A stretch of 64,000 nucleotides of DNA from Pseudorasbora parva (lineage: Eukaryota; Chordata; Actinopteri; Cypriniformes; Gobionidae). This document shows positions 43,485-55,881 of the stretch, piece by piece. Within the stretch, counting starts at the first letter, position 1, and every line of letters starts with the position of its first letter. Below the pieces are notes generated by a model. The model did not search any database. It saw nothing but the letters and a program-made list of their open reading frames with translations, and had not been told where the DNA came from. Made by a program: the position numbers and the translations under genes. The DNA lies in the NCBI RefSeq assembly GCF_024679245.1, contig NC_090177.1, forward strand, positions 41,442,018 through 41,506,017, written 5' to 3'.

Positions 43485-44450
43485 TTTTGTTGTTCAGTTT
43501 ATAATTTTTTAGTAAAAAATGGTGCTGTGTTACTCATGGGAGATGAGTCCTTCTCCATCACATCATAAAAACAGGAAGACACATTGTGATTTTCTTCCTC
43601 CTGTTTTTCTTTTGGTGGAATCTTTTCATCAAAAATTTTCCTATAAGACAAGAACTTCTTAGCTTTTCCATGAATAATTAAAAAGATTGCATTTTCACTT
43701 ATTTACTCTGTTTATCATTACTTTGTTTTATTGATTGTTTGATTGATTGAAAGATGTAACTAAATACAAAAACTACAACACAATATTTGCATTCTAAATT
43801 GGCCTGCAAACTGACATTCAGGCTTGGACAGTGCCATGGCTTGTCCCCGGGAAACTTATTGTATTGTCCCTGGTGAAATAAAAGATCAGATTTGCCAAAT
43901 GTGCCATTTTTTTATTTGCATTTGGCTCTTGGCGAGCGTTTAATTTGGACCCTGCATTCTCGACCAGTGTCACCAGAAAGACTGCTGCTGAAAACCACGG
44001 CTATACTGGCAGACATAAATGTACAAAAAGTACATTTCCTTTGAGAACTATTACCAAGGAAAACAAGATGGCAAAAGAGGGACAAATTGAGGAAGGGAAG
44101 AGGGCAGATGAAAAATGAGCGGAGGAGAGGGGTGTAGAGGAGTGGGTGGGTGAGTGGGACTGAGAGCCGCTCTAGTCAGCTCTTTTGAATAGAGCGAACA
44201 TGACGGAGTGGACAGGTTATATGGGGAACCCTGAATGGGGCTTCTTCCCCCTAACATGATAACTTTGATCCCTTGTGCCTTACACTGCAGTCAGCAATAT
44301 TGACTAATGGGTCTGGGTTAATACTTTAACCAACGCACAGCATGGGGCAGCTGGGGATCTCACTGCCCTTAGAGATCTGCATCTCAATCAATGCGCCGTT
44401 CCCCGGCATACAGTACACACAGACCAGGCCCACAGCAACTGATGTTCAAT

Positions 44451-44481
<31 letters not shown>

Positions 44482-44485
44482 GGGG
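44451..44485. repeat. (GT)n(G)n compound microsatellite
   Basis: Seven GT units run into about 21 consecutive G, one of the longest homopolymers in the window. Confidence 0.95.
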
Positions 44486-45077
44486 TTACCTACAAGAAAA
44501 GCGAGTTTGTATGATAGCCATATTTCCATTCAGAGCTGCCCGTTCAAGTATAGCATAAGCATTAAGCTGTATTATAATTCTGTTACATTATGGGGGAGAG
44601 ATAAAGCGACAGAAAAGAAGACAGAGAGGGAGAGCATGACACATCAGTTCTCTGACAGCAGGGGGAAATCCTCACTTCCTGTAGATGACAGGACGCACAA
44701 TGGTTTCACCGGCCGTCCACACAGAGCACAGAGCGAGGCAGGTTAATGATTCAACTGGGAGAGAGGAAGCCATGTAAAACATCAATTATCTCCACTTACA
44801 ACATCATTACATAAGCTCCAGTTAAGCTTTCGCATTTTCAGACCTCTTCTTGGAATCGCCGTCGAACTGCATGTGTGGACAGCAGGAAATTTCACATAAA
44901 TGTTAGCCTTCATCATCATATGATTAACTCATCATACCATATAATTAACTGATTTCATTAGAGCTGTAGATTGTACTGAGTAATACAGTCCTTTGTTTCA
45001 CCGGAGGGACAAAGTTAACCAGCGTGACAAATTACTGACATCAGCATATTGTCTCGTTACCTTTCTTTTCCACACAT

Positions 45078-45078
<1 letters not shown>

Positions 45079-45134
<56 letters not shown>
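45079..45134. repeat. (CA)n microsatellite
   Basis: About 28 CA units; frames over it are artefacts. Confidence 0.96.
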
Positions 45135-45136
<2 letters not shown>

Positions 45137-46077
45137 ACCGGGACACTTAAAGGCAAAAATGGTGCATTTTCATTGCTCATTTAAACTGTGCATGGACTAA
45201 TGAAATCCCTGTTCTCAAGTCACTGGACAGTGTCCAGCTGACCTTCACCCCCTGAAGTGAGTGAGCCAAAACACAGGGTTACAGGATAATTTGGACGATC
45301 AAGCATTCGATAAGGTCAAAGTCAATTAGTCTGAAAATTAACCCACTATCTCCATTCTCCAGCTCAGACTCGTGTCCATCAGGAGGGTGAGCAAACATTT
45401 ACACTGGCAAACAAACGCCAAGGCTGGGAAGACATTTATGTGTATACCCTGAGGAACTGAACTGATAGCTTTACTATTATATGCTTTGGTATAAGAATAT
45501 GATCATATATGATCCCACATTTTTATCAATTTTACTGGTAGTCCACTGTATGAAGATTTTTCTGGGTTTAATGTCAGGTTATTTTATATACATTTTATGT
45601 GTATACTTTATATACAATTTAATGTGCTATCCTCACTTATAAATTAACCGTAGTGTCCTGCACCTACTAGTAAAAAATATCTGGTGTCTGATTAATTTTG
45701 GTTTAACTGTATGAAATGCTGTGTTTGCATCTCATTGGAACTCACTTTTACAAAATGACAATTCAAAGATTCAATTCAGAGCTGCTCACATTCTCAAAAA
45801 AGTATATATATATATCAGACAATGCGTATTCACAACTAACACAAATAATTTAAATGAAAAGTTAAGAGCGTGTTTAAGTTATGAAAACATTATGAATGTT
45901 CTCTGAAAAGCATCCAGTTTTTAAATGTTTTATATCAAAATTTAAAAAATCTTGGTTATGCAAACTTTTTATAATTTTGTAAAGTTACTTTTGAATGTTC
46001 TCTGAATGTTAACTAACAATTTTTAGTTTAATTCACTTTATGTATTAACTTAATTTTAAAAATCTAGTACTATTCAA

Positions 46078-47241
46078 ATACTATACCTTGGTTACTCAGA
46101 AAACCCAAGTTAAGATTAATTGATTGGTTTGAGTGTCATTTTGTCAAGCAAAAAATAGAAATAAATCACCATTATGGTGATCAGTGTTCCCTATGGTTGG
46201 GCGTTTGAACTTCATTCATATTATTGTAATTCTCATCCTACTGATGCCATGATGCAACAATAAATTACATTTCAGAAGATAAGTAATAAATAGGTTGCTT
46301 TTGAAAGTTGACCTACAGCTTCTGACTGAATAATACTTTAACTTTATTAACTTGACATTAACTTAATTTAATGATTAATGGGTCCTGCACACTGTGCGAT
46401 TTTTCAGAATCCTTTGCGAATGTCCCTTGTCAGACTGTACGAACATGATCCCCGATGTAAGCCGTGTCACACTGTAAGATCTCAGTTGGCATTAATGTCA
46501 GACTGCACGATAGTAAAGGCGCGCTAAAAACGGACACGCACAAGAAAACTCGTCCGGAGTTTTATATCATCAATGAATGACGCGTTTGGTGACAGTGAGC
46601 TGCATTACACGCGGGACTGAAATGCTGGCTACAAAGAAATCTCTAGCTCTCGTTTTGGTCATAGTTTGTCTTGAAAAACGGAGATATTTGACTGTCGTCG
46701 TAGGAGAAGTCACACTGCAGGATTGTGTGCCAAATCTTCTGACACTGCCAGAATTTCGTCTGAGGTCAAATTTGATCGCAGCGCTCATTAATCGGCGGCC
46801 GGTGAACATGTCAAACTAACGACCAAAGACGTCAGATTTTAAACTAGGATCTGAGGAATCATTTATGATTTGCAAAATTTGTCTCAGACGGCCAAATCGT
46901 GGCCAAAATCGCACAGTGTGCACCCGGCTTAAGTCAGAAATTGTCACCTTTTAAATGCAATATACTTCCATTCATGTTGTATAATGATCTTTATAATATT
47001 ATTGCTAACACTTATATTTCACACACACAATTTTCAACATTCAGCACCAAAACTCAACAATGGTCTCTACACTAAATCACGAGTGAATCCAAAGTAAATG
47101 ATCAAGTTCTCTCTTTTTTAGTTACTAGAACTCTTGTAAGTGAAATATACTAGCTAAGCATTTTACTTGTTGTTGTTTTTTTTAAGGCAATTGGTTTGCA
47201 TGATCATTGTAAGTTGGTCTAATGAATTAGATTTTACAGTG
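46078..47241. mobile_element. TIR-type repeat related to 57,375-58,726, interrupted
   Basis: Shares caccattatggtgatcagtg, cctatggttggg, ggcaattggtttgcat and the right end attttacagtg with the better preserved copy at 57,375-58,726. The left end is unclear. The interior is interrupted by the element at 46,383-46,931. Confidence 0.5.
46383..46931 (+). mobile_element. Harbinger-like TIR element (cacactgtgcgattt)
   Basis: Inverted ends: tgcacactgtgcgattttt at the left and aaaatcgcacagtgtgcaccc at the right, about 18 bp with little divergence. A short frame (46,577-46,819) contains ATKKSLALVLVIVCLEKRR, which resembles the start of Harbinger-type transposases as I recall them, with a hydrophobic run followed by basic residues. 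No catalytic region is left, so it is non-autonomous. Confidence 0.6.
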
Positions 47242-48015
47242 AAGTAACATTTATAAAGTTTAGACGAACTAAAACGTTTCAGAAAATAAAGTACGATGAC
47301 CATATGTTTTTGTGCTAACGTTTTGAAAACATTAGTAAAGATCAGAAAACGTTGAATATTTATATATATATATTCTTAATCTTTCCTCCATTGAGTCGTG
47401 AGAATGTTCCAATCTCATCTTTTCCTCTTTTCCTTTTTTTTCGCCTCTGTATTGCAATTTCTTTTAAAACAAGATTCATTCCAACACCCACACAGTCCTG
47501 AAGCCTATAGCTGGTCCAGAAAGGAGGGAAGCCCCTGTCACTGAGTGTGTTGGCATTCAGGTACACAGAGGTGGGAGGGGGGAGTGAGTGTGTGTGTGAC
47601 AGAATAGGATGTGCTTCGTCACTCGATGCAAAGAGTAGACGCTTCCTATACATGGCAGCTGCAAGACTCCAGTAATGTATCACGGTCAGCAGAATCATTG
47701 ATTACTGCTGGGGTTAATCATTGATTGAATGGGGGGGTTAAGGAAGCCTCCGTGGGGATACCCTCAGCCCGGTGAGGGGGCCCGTGGCAGTTACTGCACT
47801 GTGGAATTGTGGGTATATTTTCTATCAATCCTCATTGACTATGACGTGACTGGAGCCGTATGTAAAATAAAGACCACCCCACATATTGACATAATCTTCC
47901 ACCTTATGTGGGTGTCAGAAAGCCTGTCAAGAACATATCCACGTCATATTTCATTCTAAAATCACCTGTAATGGAGAAAAAAATATCATTGTCATTAGTC
48001 TAATGTTTAAGTTTA
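47242..48015. other. Unassigned sequence, no gene seen
   Basis: A more balanced block at 47,480-47,930. The 112-codon minus frame at 47,360-47,698 shows no motif. Confidence 0.45.
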
Positions 48016-48172
48016 GCTTTCCTGTAGCTCAACCAGTAGAGCGTGGCGCTAGCAACGCCAAGGTTGTGGGTTCGATTCCCAGGGAAAGCAAGAATTGACA
48101 AAAAATGTGTACCTTAAAATGCAGTGTAAGTCGCTTTGGATGAAAGCATCTGCCAAATGAGTAAATGTAAAT
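48016..48172 (+). mobile_element. tRNA-Ala-derived SINE
   Basis: The head 48,016-48,090 folds like a tRNA: GCTTTCC pairs with GGAAAGC, and the anticodon stem TGGCG/CGCCA closes the loop CTAGCAA, giving anticodon AGC (Ala). The T arm has one mismatch. Polymerase III boxes are present: A-like tagctcaaccagtagagc, and B box ggttcgattcc at 48,069-48,079, a perfect match to the consensus. The body continues into gtaagtcgctttggatgaaa and gcatctgccaaatgagtaaa, an L2-type tail that I know from cyprinid SINEs of the HAmo kind. The tail identifies it as a SINE and not a tRNA gene. Confidence 0.8.
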
Positions 48173-48182
48173 TTATGTGATG

Positions 48183-48330
48183 AAAGTCAAGTCTCCTTCA
48201 TTTACGTATAGCACTTTTACAATACCCATTGTTTTAAAGCAGCTTTACAGTGATAATAGGAAATTAATGGAAGATAGATTGTTTTGGCTGTGTAGCAGCT
48301 CTTGAAAAAAAGCCATTGTCCAGCTAAAAT
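48183..48330. repeat. Dispersed repeat with ttttaaagcagctttacagtg
   Basis: Related to the insertion at 38,409-38,590 (shared ttgttt.aaagcagctt.acagtg). A widespread fish repeat. Borders are uncertain. Confidence 0.45.
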
Positions 48331-48814
48331 AAGTTTTTGATTGATTCATTTCCATTGTAAAAAAAAAAATCATTAGTTATTTACTTTCGGGATGCTTACA
48401 CAACACAATTTTTAACTAAAATAGAAAACATTTAAAGCGTTCTGGCCATTCATTTGCATGGCAACAGTGTTCGGCGCCGCGAGAACGCAAACTTTGAAAT
48501 GATACCGTTCATCATCTTCGTGCGAACTTAAAAAAACCTGAATCTGTGAGAACGCCAATGACATGCATCTGCGCAGACACGTAGTTTTTCTTTACAAAAT
48601 TACTTGCCTGCCATGCATAATTCAGCGTTTTTAGTCGTTTCCCAGATCCATGTGAAAATTATTCATTTTGATGGAGTTTTTGATGGCATTAATAAGCATA
48701 TAAGCCTGAATTGGTCATTTAAAGGAAATATAAGTATTCCACTTAATATATAAAATTGCTGATTAACCCTTAAATGCACGAATGCTTCGTCAGTCATTAT
48801 TACATATTCAGGTC

Positions 48815-49343
48815 TTTAAAGGGTTAGTTGACCCAAAAATGAAAATGATTTCATCAGTTACTCACCCTAATGTCGTCGGACACCCGTAACACCTTCGTTC
48901 ATCTTCAGAACACAAATGAAGATATTTTAGTGTAAAGCTGAGGAAGGCTTCAGAAAGGCCTCCATTGGCATTCAGTACATTTCCACTGACCCACTCACAA
49001 GACCCATAAAGGCACTAAAGACGTCGATACAAAGTCCATCTCACTACAGTGGCTGTACAATCATTTAACAATGAGACCAAAATAGTTATTGTACGCACAA
49101 AAAACAAAATAACCACTTTATCCACCAAGTTATTGTCTTCTGTGTAGGTCTCTGACGTGAACTCATAGCGGCTCCTCCTCTTCCGGGTCATGAACGGCGG
49201 ATCTGCGTCATATTCTCAGCTTTCAACAAAAATATCTTCATTTGTGTTCTGAAGGTGAACGAAGGTGTTACGGGTGTCCAACGATATGAGGGGGAGTATC
49301 TAATGAAATAATTTTTCATTTTTGGGTGAACTTACCCTTTAAT
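48815..49343. mobile_element. Complete MITE with tttaaagggttagttgaccc ends
   Basis: The ends tttaaagggttagttgacccaaaaatgaaa and ttttcatttttgggtgaacttacccttt are inverted copies. A second inverted pair follows, cgttcatcttcagaacacaaatgaagatatttt with its mirror. About 529 bp, non-coding. It is nested in the piggyBac-like element, so it is younger. The right end of the element at 165-761 belongs to the same terminal family. Confidence 0.88.
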
Positions 49344-49489
49344 TACCTGGATCTATTTCTAACACAGATGGATCTTTACCTGTCCCAATAATATAAAGCT
49401 CCTGATGTTAGAGTAATGGTTACAGAAGAATAAAATAAAGCATATTTTGTTATCTTTTGTAGCTTGTAAGGGTTCAGTTTGAGCAGATG

Positions 49490-49715
49490 TTTTATCCCAT
49501 CATCATCACTGTCCTCATCAGAGCTCATTTCAGTTCATTCAGCATCTGCCTCATATTCAACATCTCAAACATATTCTCAAAACTATCATCTTCAACATCC
49601 TCAGAATCAATATTCAGCTCTCCGACAGCTTCTTCAGCAGATCCACCATCAGTGACAGTAATATTTGACTGCGTTCAGTTCTCGCTCCGCAGTAAATCTC
49701 TGAGTCATTTCAACT
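49490..49715 (-). pseudogene. Remnant of a piggyBac-type transposase N-terminus
   Basis: On the minus strand the sequence contains RFTAERELNAV, then, after frameshifts and stops, the acidic stretch SSDEDSDDDG. A short FTAEEAL-like start followed by an acidic region is typical of piggyBac transposases. The catalytic Asp residues lie further downstream in the family and are not present here. Call supported mainly by the TTAA-bounded context. Confidence 0.45.
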
Positions 49716-50099
49716 TTTGCTGATGATTCTTCCTGTTCTTTTGTTTTCTGCCTGCGCTAACTATGAGTGAAACGTCACTTCATCATTGTGTGTCAGACAT
49801 CGCCACCTTGAGGAATAAAGGGGAACTGCACTTATTCAGTCATCAGAGATTACACTTTTTGTTGCACAGATATAAATTACATTCAGTGGGTCACCAGCGA
49901 CCCTACACACTTTTTACAGACAAAAATAATAGAAAATGTATTATTTTTTTTTAAAAATGTCCTTGTTATATTGTTTAAAATGAATATTTTCAGAAACACT
50001 AAGAAGATTGATGTCTAACTTCTAAAATATGAGTGAGCGGGAGGTTAGTGAAGGACGTCCCGGGTTGATAAAGACCTGGGGTATACGTTTAAGGGTTAA

Positions 50100-50603
50100 A
50101 TAAGTGTCACGCTTAAATGCAATATAGCAAAAACAACAACAAAAGAGATATGCTAAATAGCAAGTCATGTATTTGACCTCTCTCCGACTGTAGAGTATAT
50201 AATCCATTCTCTATAATGGAGAAGAAGGGAATTTTGCTTCATATATACAGTTGAGCATGAGCGCCTCATTAAACCATAAATCTGTCCCTTCAGGTTATCA
50301 AGTGTAGGCTACACACAAATCTGCCTTGAGAGCAAAAAGCCATGCTCAGAGAACAAAAAGAGTACTGTTTCCTGCCATTTGTGTGGATGAGAAATGCTTC
50401 CTTATCCTGAATTGTTTAGACAAAAAAATACCTAGAAATTGATGCTCCTCCGGATATATGAGTGCAAGGTTACACTCTCCCCATATCAGGGGAGATGCGT
50501 CATTAAACGTGATGGGAAACAATAGAGTAAATGAGCGATGACTGGTTATACTCACTTACTGTACAATACTTACGATGAATTTACAATTAATGGCCTGACA
50601 GGC

Positions 50604-50650
<47 letters not shown>

Positions 50651-51286
50651 GATGTGTAATGGGTAGAGGGGGTTACTGTGGGGGACGGTCCACATAATCC
50701 TCATCAGAATGGCCGGACTTCCTAAACAGAGGCAATGTGGAGCCGGATCTTCTCTCTGTCCACTCAGCACAAAGCATTCAGTCCCCTGAGCTGCGGTTAA
50801 TAATTCAATAGAAGAGAAGTGAAAGGGAGGATGTGTCTGACTGACAGCATGAAGCTGCGCAGAGGAGAGCGTTTACACAGACATCTGACAAATATGTTTA
50901 ACACGCTACATAAAACGCGTATGCTCAAGAGTGTAGATCAAAACCATGTGTAGAAAACACATTTAATAATGATAAGAAGAGTGAAAACATTTTAGGCAGT
51001 ATGAAAAAATGTAATGATGACATTTAGTGGGTGATAACTTCTCTGTAAGATTCTCTGTCATATATTTTGCAGTATCCTTGTTATATACTGCACTGTGCCA
51101 AAGTCTTAGGCGCGTTAATATTTTCACCAACAAATCATTTTAAGCCAGTATATTCTGGTAGGAAATATCATTTTACATTTCCAAATTTTCTTTTCCATTA
51201 ATTGTAATAATCAAGTGAGATTTGTGCATGCACAAGGAGTCTGAGAACAGGAGGTTTGACCTGATCTCACCATCATCGAGTCCATC
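50100..51286. other. Unassigned sequence with a tetranucleotide repeat
   Basis: Contains the CAGA tract at 50,603-50,651. No coding or repeat-end signature. Confidence 0.5.
50603..50651. repeat. (CAGA)n microsatellite
   Basis: About 12 perfect CAGA units. Confidence 0.96.
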
Positions 51287-51817
51287 ACGGTAAACCTTAA
51301 CGCTCAAAATAATGAATTTGTTTGAGTAGGGTCAACTCAAATTAAACAAATGAGTTCAAACAAACGAACTTTTATGAGTATTTAGAACTTTATTTTTCTT
51401 TTGAGTTCTCAAAACTGACACATTTAAGTAATCTGCAATGCTTCATTGTTTTAAATGTTATGAACTTGTTTCTTAAATTGAAATGAAACTGGGCACTTTT
51501 CTAAAAATGTGTTATATTATTATTATTATTATTATTATTATTTTACATTATACATTAACATTAAGTGGGAGATTTAGTAGGGTTTAATGTTTGTTATGTT
51601 TATTTAGAAGAGTATTTGTTATGCTTGTACCGTAAGTTACCGTCATGGTAAGCCTTCGCTTTGTCTATTGATAATTGTCCGTCTTGGAGTTACACTTGAT
51701 GCTTTGCTTTATTTTGGTTAACATATTAATAATATTTCACGTACTGCATTTTTTTTTCACTTATTGCCTATACTTATTGTTAATTTTTTTTTTGCCAACT
51801 TATGTGGGTTTACAGCG
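51287..51817. mobile_element. Short copy of the element at 10,816-13,207
   Basis: Left cggtaaacc..cgctcaaaataat and right tttgccaacttatgtgggtttacag match the ends of the larger element. It lacks that element's two nested insertions and so shows the empty sites. Contains an ATT microsatellite at 51,514-51,542. Confidence 0.7.
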
Positions 51818-53267
51818 ATATTACTTGAAGAAACAAAAAAGAAAAAAAAAGGAGACAGAAAAAATCCAGAAGAACTGCGGCAACGTCTGCAAGACGCTTG
51901 AAGAAACCAATCTTCAAAGCTGAAGAAATATGTACAAGTGTGACAACAGCTGTTTTAAACACAAAGGGTGTACACAAAATATTGATGTGGTTTAGTAAAT
52001 ATAAGTTAATTGATAAATAAAATCTATATGACTTTATTTTTGAAAGCATTCAACTTGCCTAAAACTCAATGATGGTGAGATCAAGTCATACCGGCTGTTG
52101 TCAGACTAATTGTGCATGCAAAGATCTTACTGGATTATTACAATTAATGGCTAAATTAATGTTTTAAACATATATGTCATACTGACACACTACAGCAAAA
52201 GATGTAAGTAACTTAAAAAGTTTTATTTTTTTATGAAAATACTAACATGACTAAGACTTGTGCACAGTACTGTATGTTTCATGTACTTACTGTAGTAAAT
52301 TATGCACAAATACATGCAGCTAACTTTAAACCAAAACCTAACTCTAACCATTATTTAGGCATGGAGTACTTCTGGTATTGCTGTGATTTAAGGTCTGTAG
52401 TAACACAACGGTATTCTTTAAAGTAACTTGGTACAATAACAAATTCTTGGATCCAGTACAAACTGGTCCCCCTCGGTTAAAATCGTGATGGTTTCCGGGC
52501 CCACTCTTCACATTTCAGTTCATGCCCTCTCACATCTGAAGCAAAAGTTCCAGTTGTCCTGCCTTGGAAATACCGTGGTACATGAATATGGTAACCGCTG
52601 TACTTTAGTAGCTTTTTTGCAGGGGCAGATGCACAGCAGATCCAAAGGGCAGTCTTCAGTTATAGCATTAACCGCAAATGCAGTAAACAAGTCCATTAAT
52701 CTCTGACACTAATACATAACATACATTAATGAATGAATAAATAAGCCGCGTGTAATGGGTAATGGCTGTTGCGTGGTTTGTCCTCACATGATGTCCTGAC
52801 CGTTCCCCTGCTGTCCTCTGACCCAGAGCCTGTGCCAGAACTCCTTCCTGTCCTTCCGTCCCACCGGGAACACGCTTCCCCTCGGCCCGCTCGGCCATTA
52901 CGGGAAAACTTTAAAGCTCTGCTTGTTTTCCCCTCTTCCAGAACTATCCCTGAGAACCCCATGATAGAGAATGCCAAAAATGTGCACATGAGAGACAAGT
53001 CTGGTAAGAAAAGACAGAAAAGAAAGAATTGTATGAGGGAGGTCTGAAAAACACAGCCATAAAGATGTCAAAGAAAGGAAAGAATCTGCTGATGGTACAA
53101 ATAAATGCAGGGCAATGAGGAGTGCTCCCCGTTATTGTCCCTCCACCTGGGTAAGGGTGTCCTGCGCCTGGAGTGGTGTTAATGTTTAGCCGGGTACCCC
53201 AGCTTAACTGACAGAGCATGAAAGAAAGATCGTTCAAAGCGAAAATCTTTCATAGACTCCATTACTC
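51818..53267. other. Unique sequence, no convincing gene
   Basis: 52,740-53,240 is GC-richer. A 92-codon plus frame (52,769-53,047) overlaps minus-strand frames of 90 and 97 codons. Opposing open frames in a GC-rich block are expected by chance, and I recognise no motif. No RNA gene seen. Confidence 0.45.
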
Positions 53268-53272
53268 AGCAA

Positions 53273-53346
53273 CATAGTGTCGGCCCGGATCCACATCTTC
53301 CATGCGTACCCGATGTGAGCCGGATCTGGGCCGACACTATGCTGCT
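53273..53346. repeat. Small palindrome: agtgtcggcccggatc ... gatctgggccgacact
   Basis: Inverted arms of about 18 bp around a 40-bp centre containing catcttccatgcgtacccga. It resembles a unit of the gcccggatccg-type repeats seen in many fish. A related stretch, cccagatccggaccacat, occurs at about 41,131. Confidence 0.65.
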
Positions 53347-53469
53347 GTCTGTGTAGCAACTCCTAGTTTTAGGCTTTGTTTGCACAAATCCGATTTGGTT
53401 TTTCAAATCCAATCTTTAGGACTGATGAGTCCTAATAAGGTCCACATTTGGCTCTAAAAAATAAGTCAA

Positions 53470-54205
53470 TAAGTTAATTGATAACGATCAATTTGAGTTC
53501 AATTCGGTTATAAAGCAGCTCTGTACAAAAAAGATAAAGGCGGGATAAACGGTTGTCTTTCAAACTCCCTCTGCACGCGATAGGATAGCGCTACACCAAC
53601 CAGATCAACGAAGGTGAAGCAGAGCTTATTGATAGATTAAACTTTCGCTGTATCCGGTCGGCAAATCTCCGAACACATCTTCCCTTTTTAAGAATGACTT
53701 CAGTGCCGTTCTTTGTTCTTTTCTCAGAGAAAAGCTTAACTCCAAGTCTTCCAGAGTCTCGGTCAAAGCTGATTCAAAAGACCGCCGTTCACCAGCTTCT
53801 TTATTTACAAGTATTGCGCAACTCTGCCGTCATTATGTTAAGCCCCACCAACCGACTCTATGCACGATGTGATTGGCCCCACCAGAGTTTGGTTTTTACA
53901 GCTCGTAGGTCTACTGACAGTTGCTAGACTATACTCGCGGAAGATTAGATTTGCTGCCACTAGGGTGCGTCTAGATTTCTAGGCTACAATAGTGTCCTTT
54001 TTCAGCTGAAGTCATGTTGAATCAGTTCTGTTCATTAACTGATAACGATCAATTTGAGTTCAGTTCAGCTATAAAGCAGCTCTGTAGAAAACAGTATTGT
54101 CATCCTCCCGCTCAGTTCAGTTCTCATCCTATAGTGTAAATGCATTCAAATGAACTAAGCAAGACAGAGGAGACAGTTGCAAGGAACCTGAACTCTATTG
54201 GTGAC

Positions 54206-54239
<34 letters not shown>

Positions 54240-54275
54240 CATGGGAGAAACTAGGCTCAGTCGGGGGGCCAGAGA
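53470..54275. mobile_element. Dispersed repeat (agctataaagcagctctgtag), split by a TIR element
   Basis: The segment gataacgatcaatttgagttca, then ataaagcagctctgta, occurs twice: at 53,479-53,524 and 54,040-54,085. The rest of the repeat (gaactaagcaagacagagga, poly-A at 54,211-54,239, ctaggctcagtcggggggcc) follows the second copy. The inserted block 53,528-53,986 is a copy of the tagcct element. Confidence 0.6.
53528..53986 (-). mobile_element. Second copy of the tagcct...aggcta element, one end deleted
   Basis: Reverse-complement relative of 4,172-4,650: cgggataaacggttgtctttcaaact at the left and gggtgcgtctagatttctaggcta at the right. About 40 bp of the left terminus is missing, so no target duplication can be seen. 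Confidence 0.8.
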
Positions 54276-55881
54276 ACCAATATGGTGTGACTATGATTCC
54301 AGGCTGCATTACAAGTCAGACTGTGCATTGATATCATTCAGGATATTTCATGCAGTTCCTTCTGCTTGAAGACTGGGATAGTCAATAAGGACGGAAAAAG
54401 TATTTTCAACAAATTAGACCAGCGGTATCCCAATGGTGGACCATGGTCCAGTTCTGGACCGTAGCTTGGTTCAGTCCGAATCAAAGTACTACGGCTGCCC
54501 TGATGGAAATGTATAACCGTTCCAAATAAAGTATTGTCCAGACCTCGGCTGGGAAGGAAATATAGAGACCGGGCCTCTTAGAGCTTTAATTGACCACCCC
54601 TGGTTTAGACTGGGATGCCCTAAATTGATTTCAAACCTTTTTTTTTTTTTTTTTTGGTTTTCATTTGGATTTCTTTGAAGTTCCCAACCCTGGTCCTGAA
54701 GTTCCCTCAACTCTGCACATTTTGTAAGTTTCCCTAATCAAATTCAATTACTTCTCAGCTTGTTAGTAAAAAAAAAAAAATCCAAGACCTGCTTAGATGG
54801 TTAGATAAGATGATAAGATGTCATCTAAAGATTGTTAGATAAGAGAGAAGTCCAAAAGTTGTACTATTGGGGATACTCCCGGTGCCAAACCGCTGGTCCG
54901 ACTAAAAACTAAATGGATTCAGATATGCCAAAAATCTGATTTCTGCTGCCTTTCTGAACAAAGCCTATATCTGCTAATGTGACACTTACAATAAAGTGTA
55001 ATAACGCCCACGTTGATCTATCCAATGATGGCTCTGTCAAACCATCAAACCAACCTCAATCAGAAATCAACACTCATGCCTACCCGTCTTCAAAGCCGTC
55101 TACCCTCGGCCACCCGCGCTTCATCTCCACGACTCACTACCTGCCTAGTTAATTATTGAGCAGATGCGAGAGGAGGAAGGTGTGTGGCAGCAGTGAAGAA
55201 AAGAGGAATGACAGATCTGCCTGCGTCGTCTCTTCTCAAAAGAAGGGAAAGAAACTCTGCCGTAGACAGAGCTGAGCTCTGAGAGAGCCGAATGGAGACG
55301 TTCAGTCGAAGTGCTCTGGGGCGGTTCGTTATTGTGACGTGACGGTTTGTTTCGCGATTCAAGCCCTTGAGGGACACCGTTGATCACACCAGCTATTTGT
55401 ATCTTTCATCAGAATGTAAAGCAGATACACCACTGAAGAAAAGTGCTGCGTGGAAAGTTGCTGCAGTCGTGGAACACCATCGCTTTCTTTATGTCCTATG
55501 ACAAACGACATGTAGCTGCGATATTCCAGAAGTTTTTAACGCATTAGTGCTTTGATAGCTCCTTTTCGATTGATTTCATCAGTATCACACTTGTGTGTCT
55601 TTGATCGCACAAGTCGAAACTGTTACAATCTTCTGTCAGAATGTCACAGCTGTCAGTCAGGATTGCAAAAGTCTTCCATGACAACTGTAGAATGTAATTT
55701 AAAGGAAACTAAGATTTGCACAACAAAATTGCCAGTTCAGTTCTTATTGGTATTAATCTATTTGTCAAATGTATGGTTCAGAATTGGCAGCTGCAGTTGC
55801 CATAATGTTACTATTAAGATTAAAGTGACAGCGTTTCAGGCAATATTGGATGACATGGCGTGACTGATATTTTTCAGATCA
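54276..55881. other. Unassigned sequence, no gene seen
   Basis: Contains a poly-T tract (about 54,639-54,656) and a balanced block at 55,000-55,450. The 103-codon frame at 55,552-55,863 has no recognisable motif. Confidence 0.45.

Larger units (their letters stand above)
43485..46070. other. Unique sequence with microsatellites, no gene seen
   Basis: AT-rich, with GT/G and CA tracts annotated separately. The 134-codon frame at 44,342-44,746 crosses the G tract and is not convincing. 43,800-44,350 and 44,590-45,000 are more balanced in composition. No RNA gene or transposon ends recognised. Confidence 0.45.
48767..50095 (-). mobile_element. Degenerate piggyBac-like element with TTAA borders
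   Basis: TTAA at 48,763-48,766 is followed by cccttaaatgcacg, and the mirrored cgtttaaggg ends at 50,095, directly followed by TTAA (50,096-50,099). TTAA duplication plus CCCT-type ends is the signature of piggyBac. A minus-strand remnant near 49,490-49,715 looks like the acidic start of a piggyBac transposase. A separate MITE (48,815-49,343) has inserted near its left end. The catalytic region is absent. Confidence 0.65.

Noticed and set aside
48016..48090. Functional tRNA-Ala(AGC) gene
   Set aside because: The sequence runs on into a SINE body with an L2-type tail, the T stem has a mismatch and the spacing before the D stem is irregular.
52769..53047. Host gene fragment in a GC-rich block
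   Set aside because: Three frames on both strands are open over the same stretch and none has a recognisable motif or clear exon borders.
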